Positions 26,260 to 35,579 of a stretch of DNA of 64,000 bases are shown piece after piece. The stretch comes from Halalkalibaculum roseum (lineage in GTDB: Bacteria > Bacteroidota > Rhodothermia > Balneolales > Balneolaceae): contig NZ_JAALLT010000004.1 of the NCBI RefSeq assembly GCF_011059145.1, forward strand, positions 1 to 64,000, read 5' to 3'. The translations under genes were made by a program, and so were the position numbers. A model generated the notes under the pieces. That model did no database searches and had not been told where the DNA came from. It was given only the letters and a program-made list of their open reading frames with translations. Positions within the stretch are counted from its first letter, which is position 1; each line of letters opens with the position of its first letter.

Positions 26260-27309
26260 ATGATGATTTCCAAAACTTTTTATACCAGCTTTCTTGCTTT
26301 TTTTATTTGTATTATGCCATTTGGATTTGCGTGTACCGAATGGGGTTCAAGCGCACCTGATGCAGCCGTTTCTGACGAAGCCCTCAGTATTGTTAAGTCC
26401 ACAAGTCCTGCACCTTGTCAATCACCGGTAACGACACCTGTCTTGGAGTTTGAGGATGAAGGCACGGCGGAGGGGGTGGCCGTCTCTCAACAAGGCAATG
26501 TCTTCGTAGGGAATGCTGTTAGTGGTAAATCCGAAATTTGGAGTGCTCCAAAAGGAGATTTTGATCGGGCATTTCTTCTAGCCGATCTTCCGGGAGGAGA
26601 TTTGATAGGAATGGATGTAGATGAGATCGGTAACGTTTATGCTGCGGTTGCTGCGCACCAAAATCCTGAATGGCATGGTCTATGGAAAGTACAAGCTGAT
26701 GGTGACTCAGAGCGCGTAGGTGCTTTACCCGCATTCTTCGCCAGTCTGCCAAATGATGTAACAATCGATCCCAGGGGGAATGTCTTTGTTAGTGACAGCT
26801 TCGACGGCAAGATTTGGAGGCTTTCTCCCGATGGTGAATTTAGTACATGGATTCAGGATGATCTTTTAAGGGCCTTTTTCGGCAATGTCGAATTTGGAGT
26901 GAATGGTGTTGTCTATCACAATGGGGCTTTATACACTGCGATCACACTTAATGGACGAGTGATAAAAATTCCGATCCAACCCGACGGTTCTGCCGGTACG
27001 CCAACTATTTTTGTTCAAGACGACATTCTAATCGGAATCGACGGCATCGAACCAGACGTGCATGGGAACCTCTATCTCACAAATAATTTTGGGAACACAA
27101 TACATGTGATTCGGGAGGAAGATCATAGCATAGAATCGATCTCTGTTGAGGGGCTTTCCGCTCCTGCAAGTCTTGCATTTAATAACAATCAGAAGGCACT
27201 TTATGTGGCAAATCTGAGTACGAGTGCTGGCTTCCCTCAACCCTACGCACCCGCATTGGTTAAGGTGAAGTTCTCTGCTCCGGTCGTCACTTGTGGCTCC
27301 TTCAACTGA
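26260..27309 (+). CDS. Secreted beta-propeller protein, SMP-30/gluconolactonase-like
   Basis: This 349-residue protein has a signal peptide (SFLAFFICIMPFGFACT) whose Cys may be lipidated. Six or so propeller blades repeat the pattern seen in GMDVDEIGNVYAAV, TIDPRGNVFVSDSFDGKIW and EPDVHGNLYLTNNFGNTIH. These SMP-30/NHL-type repeats bind metal and hydrolyse lactones in some relatives, but the catalytic residues cannot be assigned here. The N-terminus TSPAPCQSPVTTP and the terminal VTCGSF suggest a disulfide closing the ring. It ends before a perfect 14 bp terminator stem. Confidence 0.87.
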   Translation: MMISKTFYTSFLAFFICIMPFGFACTEWGSSAPDAAVSDEALSIVKSTSPAPCQSPVTTPVLEFEDEGTAEGVAVSQQGNVFVGNAVSGKSEIWSAPKGDFDRAFLLADLPGGDLIGMDVDEIGNVYAAVAAHQNPEWHGLWKVQADGDSERVGALPAFFASLPNDVTIDPRGNVFVSDSFDGKIWRLSPDGEFSTWIQDDLLRAFFGNVEFGVNGVVYHNGALYTAITLNGRVIKIPIQPDGSAGTPTIFVQDDILIGIDGIEPDVHGNLYLTNNFGNTIHVIREEDHSIESISVEGLSAPASLAFNNNQKALYVANLSTSAGFPQPYAPALVKVKFSAPVVTCGSFN

Positions 27310-27355
27310 CCTTTGTGCCTTGGTTAAGTTTTGACTTTACCATTAATGTACAGCA

Positions 27356-27573
27356 AGTAACTGCATAATAGAAACAAAGATAGAAAGCCGGCCTATTAGC
27401 AGGCTTTCTATCTTTATAAGTAAAGTAGTGGCTATTAATGAAATATTAATAATTAAAATCTGCGATTGCCCAAATGGGTACCTTTAATATTGCCGGTGGT
27501 AGGAAGTCAGATTGACTCAGCGTAGATATGTCCTTTCAAAGGCCTGCCATATAATTTACACAGAATCTGGAGC
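27356..27573. repeat. 3'-flanking repeat, copy B
   Basis: This is a near-identical copy of the 17836-18054 segment, including the terminator hairpin and the following GGCTATTAATGAAATATTAA and GCGATTGCCCAAATGGGTAC blocks. It sits after the propeller gene although the gene is unrelated to the one at copy A. Confidence 0.8.
27376..27415 (+). terminator. Strong bidirectional terminator hairpin
   Basis: A perfect 14 bp stem (AAAGATAGAAAGCC / GGCTTTCTATCTTT) has a 12-base loop, with A and T runs at the ends. It can terminate transcription in both directions. Confidence 0.88.
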
Positions 27574-27688
27574 TATAATATTTCACTGTGCACTTTTGGG
27601 AAGTATTACACGGCAAGGCCGGTCTTATTTAATGCTTTGGCTATATTACGATTGAAACATACGAATGGATATAGCTCAAATGTCTTAA

Positions 27689-28657
27689 TTATTCAATTTG
27701 AACTACAATCTTTCCCAAATGATTGCCCTCACCGAAATATTGAATCAGCTTTGGGATTTCATCAAATTTATAGGGCCCATCAACAACAGGTCTTATTTGT
27801 CCCTTTTCAACGAATTCAGAGATCTGTTCTAACCCTTTATTAGGTTCCAGGTTGAGTACACTCAGTTTTTTACTGGTAAAAAGTGATATGAGTGAGCCAA
27901 TCAATAATATTTCGAACAGCCTGAACATCGATCCCCCAACTGTAATGTAAGTGCCATTTTTGTTGAGGGATCGTGCATATTTAAACACAGACCGGTTTGA
28001 TTTGGTATCAAGGATGAGGTCATATTTTTCTCCGGTGGTAGTAAAGTCCACTTTTTTATAGTCCATCACGCTATCAAACCCCAGCGATTTCATTAAATCG
28101 AGTTTTTCGGCACTGTCAACGCCGGCTACCTTTACCCCATATGGTTTCAAGATTTGTATACCAAGTGTTCCGACACCCCCTCCGGCACCGTTGATTAAGA
28201 TACTCTGCCCGGATTTTACCTTTCCCTTCTCCACAAGTCCCTGTAGGGCAAGCACTCCGGCATGGGGCAAGGCCGAGGCATCACTGTGGCTTAACGTGGA
28301 AGGCTTTTTGGATAATATCTTTGCCGGCACGCAAACATACTCGGCAAATCCGCCAAATCCGCAATCCGACAGGTCGCAGTATATTTCATCTCCGATTTTA
28401 AAAGAACTCACATTGCGGCCTACCGCCTCGATCTTTCCGGAAACATCTACCCCGGGTATAGTTATTTTTGGCTTTTTTAAACCGAAAAACAAACGAATCA
28501 CGAATGGTTTGCCTCTTACCAACCCCCAATCCCAATCATTGATAGATGTTGAGTGAACTTTCACTAGTACTTCATCAATTTCGGGAATCGGTTTTGATAC
28601 CTCTCCAACTTCGAGAACATGCGGCAATCCATATTCCTTTAATATTATGGCTTTCAT
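27689..28657 (-). CDS. NAD(P)-dependent medium-chain dehydrogenase/reductase (quinone oxidoreductase type)
   Basis: This 322-residue cytosolic enzyme of the zinc-independent MDR branch has the N-terminal GroES-like fold (VLVKVHSTSINDWDWGLVRG, PGVDVSGKIEAVGRNVSSFK). The Rossmann fold includes ILINGAGGGVGTLGIQILK and GVKVAGVDSAEKLDLMKSLG. It probably reduces a quinone or enone with NADPH. The absence of the structural and catalytic Cys sets separates it from zinc alcohol dehydrogenases. Length is normal. It appears monocistronic. Confidence 0.93.
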   Translation of the reverse strand: MKAIILKEYGLPHVLEVGEVSKPIPEIDEVLVKVHSTSINDWDWGLVRGKPFVIRLFFGLKKPKITIPGVDVSGKIEAVGRNVSSFKIGDEIYCDLSDCGFGGFAEYVCVPAKILSKKPSTLSHSDASALPHAGVLALQGLVEKGKVKSGQSILINGAGGGVGTLGIQILKPYGVKVAGVDSAEKLDLMKSLGFDSVMDYKKVDFTTTGEKYDLILDTKSNRSVFKYARSLNKNGTYITVGGSMFRLFEILLIGSLISLFTSKKLSVLNLEPNKGLEQISEFVEKGQIRPVVDGPYKFDEIPKLIQYFGEGNHLGKIVVQIE

Positions 28658-28709
28658 AAGATTTTATTTTATAGTCATAATGACTCACTACATTCACACA
28701 GCACCAAGG

Positions 28710-29047
28710 CTAATCATTTTTATCAGTTAAAGAATAGGTGCCATCCCTCTAATACGTTTTGATAGCCTTTCGCAGTTCTCTCAGGTACGCCAAATTTCCA
28801 CTGTATATCTGCAGCTCGATAATAGAACATTGCTTTATTTCCTAAAAATCACTTTTTAACTCTTTCAGCTATTTGATTTCGTTGGCTTGAATAATTCGTT
28901 GCTCATCCCAATTATTTACCTCAAGGGCGATAAAGATCCCGATCACAACCAGCAGGATTTCTCCAATGGCATAAAGGATATAGTTTCAGAATTTATTCTG
29001 TTCCATAAGCGATTTTTGGGATTTGACGGGAGAAACGCAGAATATTT
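28710..29047 (-). pseudogene. Decayed DUF6090-family membrane protein
   Basis: One minus-strand frame gives NYILYAIGEILLVVIGIFIA and ALEVNNWDEQRIIQANEIK, the typical helix and NNW..R block of Bacteroidota DUF6090 proteins, then LKELKSDF and further helical sequence. It is interrupted by in-frame stops before NYIL, after NEIK and after KSDF, and again after AIKTY. There is no valid start. It is a point-mutated relic. Confidence 0.85.
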
Positions 29048-29048
29048 A

Positions 29049-31082
29049 TTATTTGCTGAGTACAATGATGAACACAGTCTTTCCCGGTTGTGAATTGAGC
29101 TTTATAGTACCCCCGTGTGCCTTTATTATGTCATTTGTGATACTAAGTCCTAATCCGGTACCATTTGTACCCTTTTTGGTGGTGAAAAACGGCTGCATAA
29201 TCTTATCCCTTGTATCCTCGGGAATCCCGGGCCCATTATCTTCAATGTAGATGGCGACTTCGTTGCCGATGTTTTGGGTTCGCACTATCAATAATGGGAT
29301 ATATGATTCTATAGATTGAGCATTTTCATCCATCATCTTCTCTCTCATGGCATCAAAGGCATTATTGCACAGGTTTAGAATGACCCGGCTGAAGTCTTCG
29401 GCTACCATTGTTACTTTATCAATGGATTCGTCCAGCTGTAGTTTGACATCTACATTAAAAGGATGCTTGCTAGCTCGCATACCATGGTAGGCAAGGTTGA
29501 CAAACTCTTTGACAATGGGATTCAGTGGCGTGGGTTCTATATTACCATCACCGCCGCGAGAATGTTGCAACATTGATTTAACAATTGCATCAGCCCGGGC
29601 GCCGTGTTCATGGATTTTATTGAGATAGTTTCCGATATCTTTAAGTGTTATAAGTGCTTCATTAACTTTGTCACTATAGTTCTTTGCAAGCTTTTCACTG
29701 ATGCAATTCAGTTCTTGATTAGTTTCTTCTAAAAGTTCAACACTCAAATCTGAAAAATTTATTACAAAATTCAATGGATTTTTGATTTCATGTGCAATGC
29801 CTGCTGAAAGTTGACCGAGTGAGGCAAGCTTTTCCTGCTGTACAAGCTGTTCCTGTGCTACCTCTAATTCCTGGAAGGCTTCTTCAATTTTTTCTTTAGC
29901 CCTTTCAAGTTCTTTAAAGTCTTCGTAGCGATCGTATGCTACAGAAAAAACATCAGCCATGGTTTGGCCAAGATCAAGACTATCATGTTCAAGGGGTGCA
30001 GTGTTACCAATATAGAGCATACCGTGTTTGAAGGGGAAAAAATGAAGGTCCAGTTTCTCAGGGGCAGACCCTGCTTCATATTTCTTTTTAGAGTCGATAA
30101 ACCCACTTTCCATTAGGTTTTGGGTCCATTTATTGAAATCCTTTTTCTCCCAATGGATAGTGTATAATTCATTATTTTGCCAAGAAGCAGTTATTTCTTC
30201 AATCAATGGAATTCCCTCCAATGGCAGATGAAGGGCTGCTATTGGTTCTCCCTGGGCGGTACTAAGATACGTATGGCTTATTTCATTTTGCTCTTCAATG
30301 ATAAACACGCCACAACGAATAAATGGAATTTCTAATACTTTGAGCTCATCCCATATTAGAGGAGTAATTTCTTCAAGATCTTCCGAGTTTCGCATAGAGG
30401 CAATTTCAGCTCGAATTCGGTCTAGTGAAGCCTGTCTGGCTGTTTCTAGTACCAGCCTTTCGGCTTTTTTTAAGTCGAGAAATCTGGTGTAAGTTTGTTG
30501 AAATACATCAGAAAAACGTTCCAAAAGTAGTATCGAATCTATGCTTGGCTCTTCATGTGTAATTATTCCAATTAAGCCTTCAGAAAAGTAGACACTAAAT
30601 ATGAAACGATGATCTTTAACACTGTTTTTTTCAAAAGGGATGCCTACCTCATCGCTCCAATATTGGATCCAGTTTTCTAGTTTTCGTTCGCTTAGATCCT
30701 GAATCCAGAATTTTTCATTACTTTTCCAATTTAAAAATATGTCAGAAATAATTGACGACTTACGTGCTTCAGCGGTAAACTTTTTAATGACTTCATGACC
30801 TTCCTGATCTGTTATCCAAAAATCTATAGATCTAGAGTCTTCATCGATAATCCCAATAAAAAATCGGTCTGGTGCAGATGTCCGTAAACTAATCTGTTCA
30901 AAGAAAACAGAGGCCACTTCCGCTAACTCACTACTATCGTGCATCGCCATTGTACGAGTCCTTACCCGTTCTATTGACAATTGAATCTTAACTTCACGGG
31001 CATATTCGTCAACTTTTTCCCGGAGTCTCCTATTTTCAAGCTTTAGCTCTTCATATAGTTTTTTTCCATTTTCAACGTCCAT
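29049..31082 (-). CDS. Sensor histidine kinase with GAF-like sensor repeats
   Basis: This 677-residue cytoplasmic kinase has an N-terminal coiled coil (LYEELKLENRRLREKVDEYA). Two related helix-plus-sensor modules start IERVRTRTMAMHDSSELAEV and LDRIRAEIASMRNSEDLEEI. A second coiled coil precedes HisKA (EKLASLGQLSAGIAHEIKNP, phospho-His in HEIKNP). HATPase_c shows NLCNNAFDAMREK, YIEDNGPGIP and GTNGTGLGLSITND. No transmembrane segment or receiver domain is present. Its catalytic half closely resembles those of the two propeller kinases in this window. A separate response regulator is expected, possibly the lone receiver at 36282. The signal is unknown. Confidence 0.94.
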   Translation of the reverse strand: MDVENGKKLYEELKLENRRLREKVDEYAREVKIQLSIERVRTRTMAMHDSSELAEVASVFFEQISLRTSAPDRFFIGIIDEDSRSIDFWITDQEGHEVIKKFTAEARKSSIISDIFLNWKSNEKFWIQDLSERKLENWIQYWSDEVGIPFEKNSVKDHRFIFSVYFSEGLIGIITHEEPSIDSILLLERFSDVFQQTYTRFLDLKKAERLVLETARQASLDRIRAEIASMRNSEDLEEITPLIWDELKVLEIPFIRCGVFIIEEQNEISHTYLSTAQGEPIAALHLPLEGIPLIEEITASWQNNELYTIHWEKKDFNKWTQNLMESGFIDSKKKYEAGSAPEKLDLHFFPFKHGMLYIGNTAPLEHDSLDLGQTMADVFSVAYDRYEDFKELERAKEKIEEAFQELEVAQEQLVQQEKLASLGQLSAGIAHEIKNPLNFVINFSDLSVELLEETNQELNCISEKLAKNYSDKVNEALITLKDIGNYLNKIHEHGARADAIVKSMLQHSRGGDGNIEPTPLNPIVKEFVNLAYHGMRASKHPFNVDVKLQLDESIDKVTMVAEDFSRVILNLCNNAFDAMREKMMDENAQSIESYIPLLIVRTQNIGNEVAIYIEDNGPGIPEDTRDKIMQPFFTTKKGTNGTGLGLSITNDIIKAHGGTIKLNSQPGKTVFIIVLSK

Positions 31083-31527
31083 CTCTCCCCGGTTTTCTCA
31101 GTGGATGGTAAATAAAGCTTATTCCAGGCAATGTATTTATCACATCAAACTACTCTCTGTGAGCTCTACTGAATCCTAAATGCTAATAAGTCCAAACTCA
31201 ATTCCGGTACTTTTTTGATGAACATATTAACACAATCTTCTACCCTATATTAAATACTAATTATGTAGGGCGAAGTACTAGTCGGCTAATGTCACTTATA
31301 TTAATATAATTATTAACATATATTTTACAAGCATTTACAGGTAAGTTGTAATACCTAAATTTGATACACATCTTATCATTCAGCTTTATCCGGAATAGTA
31401 AAGTTGATTAGGATTACACCTATCTATGAAGTACTAATGAACCCTCATTAGAATCTTGTAACCTTTGCTGCATTTAGGCGTCTTACTTCGTGAATACAAA
31501 ATTATCATCAATCTACAGACCAATATC
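31083..31527. other. AT-rich divergent promoter spacer
   Basis: This spacer lies between the kinase and the DUF4382 lipoprotein gene. It is rich in TATATTAATATAAT-like sequence, presumably promoters for both. No gene, hairpin or RNA is recognised. Confidence 0.5.
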
Positions 31528-32349
31528 ATGATACTTAATAAGCTACCAAAAACTACGTTTACGGCACTTTTTGCAGCATTATTACTGTTTACCGGGTGTG
31601 ACTTTAATGGCAATAGCGGCACCGGTACCATGGAGGTCATGCTGCATGATGCTCCTGCCACCTATGATGAGGTCAACGTCTTTATTGAACGAGTGGAGGT
31701 AAACAATACCCAAAACGACGACGGTTGGGTGGAAATTAGCAGTCCTCAGCAATCCTATGATCTTCTGAAGCTAACTAACGGAGCCATGGCCCAACTTGCT
31801 TCTACAGAGCTTGAAGTAGGTACCTATAAGCAAATTCGATTGATCTTGAGCCGTGAAGGTCACAGTGTGATGGTCGATGGTGTTCCTCATGATATGTTTG
31901 TACCCAGTGGAGCACAGACCGGTATCAAGCTCAATGTGAATGCAGAGATTGAGCCGGATATTACCTATACCCTATTGCTGGATTTCGATGCGGCACGTTC
32001 GGTGGTTGAGCAAGGAAGCGAGCAATCCGGAGTGGAATATTTGTTGCAACCTGTAATAAGGGCTACAAGTGAAGCAATCACTGGAAATATTTCAGGAGTA
32101 GTAGAACCGGTGGACTCGGATGCAGTTGTTGAGGCTATTGACAATTCGGGATCTGATCCGAAGATAGTTTCCACTACACCGGTGAGTGACACTGATGGTT
32201 CGTTTAAGCTGGTCGGACTGGAGGAAGGAACCTACACCGTATCCATAAAACCGGGCAATGAGAACTACCAGCCTGAAGAGATTACCGGTGTTGAAGTTAC
32301 GGTAGGCGATACCAATGACCTTGGCACTGTGACCTTAAGCGAAAACTAA
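31528..32349 (+). CDS. DUF4382 lipoprotein with C-terminal carboxypeptidase-regulatory-like domain
   Basis: The product is about 273 residues from ATG 31528, which places a lipoprotein signal (LLLFTGC) at the N-terminus. A frame from 31465 is longer but adds non-signal sequence. The DUF4382 domain shows GTMEVMLHDAPATYDEVNVF and LTNGAMAQLASTELEVGTYK. A short beta domain follows (ISGVVEPVDSDAVVEAI, LVGLEEGTYTVSIKPG) like carboxypeptidase regulatory-like modules. The function of DUF4382 is unknown; it is exposed at the envelope. A perfect 10 bp terminator follows. Confidence 0.9.
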   Translation: MILNKLPKTTFTALFAALLLFTGCDFNGNSGTGTMEVMLHDAPATYDEVNVFIERVEVNNTQNDDGWVEISSPQQSYDLLKLTNGAMAQLASTELEVGTYKQIRLILSREGHSVMVDGVPHDMFVPSGAQTGIKLNVNAEIEPDITYTLLLDFDAARSVVEQGSEQSGVEYLLQPVIRATSEAITGNISGVVEPVDSDAVVEAIDNSGSDPKIVSTTPVSDTDGSFKLVGLEEGTYTVSIKPGNENYQPEEITGVEVTVGDTNDLGTVTLSEN

Positions 32350-32395
32350 TAGTAAACTGCAAGATGTAGTTCTATTTACTGTTCAGGATAGAGAA

Positions 32396-32425
32396 AAGGC
32401 CTGCCACTTTTGGCAGGCCTTTTTT
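32396..32425 (+). terminator. Rho-independent terminator after the DUF4382 gene
   Basis: AAGGCCTGCC / GGCAGGCCTT is a perfect 10 bp stem with a 6-base loop and a T run. Confidence 0.92.
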
Positions 32426-32498
32426 ATGAGCTGAATTGAACAAATATTTAACCTGGAATTATCTCCAGGGCCTCATCAAGCACTCTCCCATCGATAAT

Positions 32499-32648
32499 TG
32501 AAGGCCATCGGCAACTGCTTTGACAGGAATTGATGCGAGATATTTATTTGCTATCTGTTAATAGAAAAGGATATAAGGGAAAACCTTTAATGGCTCAAGT
32601 GGAATTGGTTTATTTTCTTTTTAAGAAGTTGCATCCAAATTTTTACTC
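32499..32648 (-). pseudogene. Relic duplicate of the cyclase-family gene
   Basis: A 34-base stretch (starting at 32511) is identical to the part of the cyclase gene beginning at 34275. The downstream blocks GGATATAAGGGAA and GGAATTGGTTTATTTTCTTT match later parts of that gene with deletions and substitutions. No open frame survives. It is a partial, decayed duplication about 1.8 kb from its source. Confidence 0.8.
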
Positions 32649-32919
32649 GCAAGTCAGAGTTGCAAAATCTGCAGCCGGTGATAGCATAGATTTGACGTAA
32701 AATTGGTGGTTTTTACCGGCTTTTGTCTATACTCCAGACTTTTATTTGGCATAAACAACATCTTTTTTGAATTCCAAACGGGTAAACTACTGTATATTAT
32801 TAGTTTATCTACAACTTGATATTTGAATAAGATTAGACTACAATAAATAAAGACCGCTTCCCCTTTTTATATAACAGACGATATTGCCCTTTTACACTAA
32901 CCTAATACGGGGTGATATT

Positions 32920-33732
32920 ATGGGTAATAATAAAATCTGTGTTTTTCTACTAACCATCATTATATGCTGTGTACCTTTGCTCTTGAACGGGCAAGACTTT
33001 AGAGCGGCTTATGTTGATTTTATGTATGTGCCGGAAGGCATGAGTAGTGACTATGTGACCATGGAGCAGGAAATTGCCAAGCCTGTACATCAAGAATTGG
33101 TAAATCAGGGTAAAATGGTAAGTTGGTCACTTTGGGCAATACCTTTTCCGGGCGGTACAGGGGCAGAATACCATTATGCGACCGTTCGAATCTATGAAAA
33201 TCTTGATCAGATAAAATCAGCCGGTGATTTTGGAGACGTTTTTGAATCAGTTCATCAGGGAGAGAATCTGGACGAACTATCGGAGACCATTTGGAAAACT
33301 CGTGACTTAGTAAAAACGCACCGGCTATTCAGCTGGGAACGTTTCGCAGACGAAGAGTTAACGTCTCCCGCTGAAATGATCCAGGTTGTTTACTTTAAAG
33401 TGCCAATGGGTAAAGTAGAAGCCTATCAGAACATGGAGCGCGACCTTTTTCATCCTATGCACAAAAAAGAGATAGAAATTGGAAAACGTGCCGGCTGGGA
33501 GGGTTGGGCGCTTAATCAGCCCTATGGGAGTAGCATGCCTTATAGCCATGTAGCCGTGGACTTATACGAGGATATGGATCAATTTGTGATGGATTATGAC
33601 TACGACGCGATGCTAGAAGAAGTTCATCCCGATAAAACCGGTGATTATATGACGGATGTATTCTTAAATACAGTCGATATGGTCCGTATTGAACAATGGC
33701 ACCTAGTTGATTTCGTGCAAGCAGAACAGTAG
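32920..33732 (+). CDS. Secreted protein with two ABM-like modules, unknown function
   Basis: The 270-residue product starts at ATG 32920, preceded by GGGGTGAT. The signal peptide is FLLTIIICCVPLLLNGQ. Two similar modules follow, the first with AYVDFMYVPEGMSSDYVTME and the second with QVVYFKVPMGKVEAYQNMER. Each continues to a W-rich strand (SWSLWAIPFPGG, GWEGWALNQPYG), consistent with internally duplicated dimeric alpha-beta barrels. It is probably periplasmic. It resembles the protein at 17094 in overall design. It ends with a 12 bp terminator. Confidence 0.85.
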   Translation: MGNNKICVFLLTIIICCVPLLLNGQDFRAAYVDFMYVPEGMSSDYVTMEQEIAKPVHQELVNQGKMVSWSLWAIPFPGGTGAEYHYATVRIYENLDQIKSAGDFGDVFESVHQGENLDELSETIWKTRDLVKTHRLFSWERFADEELTSPAEMIQVVYFKVPMGKVEAYQNMERDLFHPMHKKEIEIGKRAGWEGWALNQPYGSSMPYSHVAVDLYEDMDQFVMDYDYDAMLEEVHPDKTGDYMTDVFLNTVDMVRIEQWHLVDFVQAEQ

Positions 33733-33761
33733 TCCGAAAAATAAGATATGATAAAATGCAG

Positions 33762-33796
33762 AACAGCAGCAGTCTAATAAAACTGCTGCTGTTTTT
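33762..33796 (+). terminator. Rho-independent terminator
   Basis: AACAGCAGCAGT / ACTGCTGCTGTT forms a perfect 12 bp stem with an 8-base loop and a T run, ending the upstream secreted-protein gene. Confidence 0.9.
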
Positions 33797-33844
33797 AAAT
33801 CTGCTTACTAAGTGCACCACCAAGTTTTCTATTTTATAACAACT

Positions 33845-33950
33845 GGTGTTACAAAGACAGATTAACCATGCTTTGTCGAGTACTGTTATATAAAACTATA
33901 TAATTCAGACACAAGCCGGATCTGAAATACTTTTTCTGAATTTTACAGCA
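33845..33950. repeat. Weak third copy (C) of the 3'-flanking repeat
   Basis: Partial resemblance to copy A: an AGACAGATTAAC block, then CCGGATCTGA followed by a T-rich tract. Similarity is patchy, so the homology is tentative. Confidence 0.4.
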
Positions 33951-34030
33951 CCCTGATTAGCGCGATGCACGTCTTTTTTTTAATGAGCTAATTATAATGC
34001 ATTCATATTAATTTTTGATTGACCGATTTA

Positions 34031-34849
34031 TCAGTATACAAAAGCCACTGCTCTAACCGGTGATGCATTGCCATTCTTAATCTTTAGAGGGAAACCTAGA
34101 AAAATTACATCTTCCTTATCCAAGAGTTCACTTACATTTTCCAAAGCTTCAAACAATGGAATTCCATTTGTCAATATTGCATGATGATTAGGTATTAAGC
34201 TTTCATATCCTGTGAATCCTACTTCCACTCTTTCTGCAAACCCAGTAAAACTTTCAATCGAAAAGGCATCAGTTGCAACTGCTTTGACAGGAATTGATGC
34301 GAGATATTCAACAGCTTCAGATGATAAAAAAGGATATGAGGGAAGATCTTTATCATCTCCAGGAGGAGTGTAGGCAACATGTAGAATAAATATATCCCTG
34401 CTGCTAAGGTTTAATTCTATAAGTGGCTCCACCGGAATTGGTTGATTTTCTTTATATGAGGTAGCATCCAAAATTTTGACTGGACCAATAAGCTTTTTCA
34501 GATCCCAACCTTCAATAGACATACCATCCTTATCCATATGATTTGGTGCATCAAGATGAGCTCCCCCATGATTGAATAATTCTATATATGAGTTTCTAAC
34601 ATAAGTAGGAGTATCAATTCCTACATGTACAAAATTGGTTGTACCTCTAAAACCCAACATCTGCAATGCAGCCTTACCCCATATTTGTTCCGTTAAATTT
34701 TCAGTTATTACAGGACTGAGGTCGATAATCTCTTTGGGTAAGATAGTTTCCGGATTAAAATCCGAGTCATGTTGGTCAACCCCACAACCTACGGTTATAA
34801 ACATAATTAGTGCAACAGAACCTAAGGCGAGTCTTATTTGGCCACTCAT
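34031..34849 (-). CDS. Cyclase-family lipoprotein (kynurenine-formamidase-like hydrolase)
   Basis: The product has a lipoprotein signal (LIMFITVGC). I prefer ATG 34849 because GGAGG lies 8 bp upstream; a longer frame from TTG 34891 has no such site. The cyclase motif is visible as NHGGAHLDAPNHMDKDG, where His and Asp bind the catalytic metal, with further blocks VKAVATDAFSIESF and EDVIFLGFPLKIKNGNASPV. Family members hydrolyse N-formylkynurenine or similar amides and lactones. A lipid-anchored version is unusual for the kynurenine pathway, so a different substrate is likely. A partial relic of this gene lies at 32.5 kb. Confidence 0.9.
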   Translation of the reverse strand: MSGQIRLALGSVALIMFITVGCGVDQHDSDFNPETILPKEIIDLSPVITENLTEQIWGKAALQMLGFRGTTNFVHVGIDTPTYVRNSYIELFNHGGAHLDAPNHMDKDGMSIEGWDLKKLIGPVKILDATSYKENQPIPVEPLIELNLSSRDIFILHVAYTPPGDDKDLPSYPFLSSEAVEYLASIPVKAVATDAFSIESFTGFAERVEVGFTGYESLIPNHHAILTNGIPLFEALENVSELLDKEDVIFLGFPLKIKNGNASPVRAVAFVY

Positions 34850-34891
34850 AGCAATGTCCTCCGCAGGCAATATTTTTTTATTTATCATCAA

Positions 34892-35569
34892 TTAAATCTT
34901 TGGCTCCTGGATATATAGTTTTATTGCCTTGACAGTTACCGCACCAAGCAATACCCCTCCTAAAAACATTACTCCTATGCTAAGAAAGCCACCGAATACG
35001 CCCAGACTTTTAAATTCGTCTCCTACTGCCATAAGCAAAACCGGCAGGGTCCACCCGAGTACGCTATAAAAAATCCATGGCCATGTATCATCTGTGATTC
35101 TGTGAAGAAGCTTGCTTTGAAAAAACGCCACAACCAAGCCACCGATTGGGACATAGATCCAAAGTGAGTTAGGAAGGTTCATGCCAAAAAGATGAGTCAG
35201 GTCTAAAAAAAGAAATGGAATACCCATTCCGATTGTGGAGACCCACATCCAAGGCCACGGTGAATCCAGCCACCGTCTCAGAAACCACCCTTGTGCGAAA
35301 CCAACACCTGCTCCCATTCCAATCCCGACAATAACCTGAACGCCTCCCCCGAGGGCATCGGCAGCCAAAGCCAATAGTATCACTAAAACGAAGCCTATTA
35401 ACCATCCAAGGGTTGTTGTAATAATCCACCATTTGGTGATATAAGCTGATGTAATCACGGTAGGCTCACGGTTTTGGTTGATTTGTTTGAGAATCTCCTT
35501 AACATGACCTAAAAATGATGTGATAAGTTTTTTGTAAGAACCAATTCCACTGACTTTGCCTTTATTCAA
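34892..35569 (-). CDS. Polytopic membrane protein of unknown function
   Basis: This 225-residue protein has about six transmembrane helices in three related pairs. The amphipathic joints FLRRWLDSPWPWMWVS and LLHRITDDTWPWIFYS repeat at a similar spacing, which suggests internal duplication. The N-terminus is cytoplasmic and basic. I do not recognise a named family. It is the upstream neighbour of the cyclase-family gene with little spacing and may be co-transcribed with it and with the SnoaL-like gene. Confidence 0.8.
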   Translation of the reverse strand: MNKGKVSGIGSYKKLITSFLGHVKEILKQINQNREPTVITSAYITKWWIITTTLGWLIGFVLVILLALAADALGGGVQVIVGIGMGAGVGFAQGWFLRRWLDSPWPWMWVSTIGMGIPFLFLDLTHLFGMNLPNSLWIYVPIGGLVVAFFQSKLLHRITDDTWPWIFYSVLGWTLPVLLMAVGDEFKSLGVFGGFLSIGVMFLGGVLLGAVTVKAIKLYIQEPKI

Positions 35570-35579
35570 TATTAATTAA

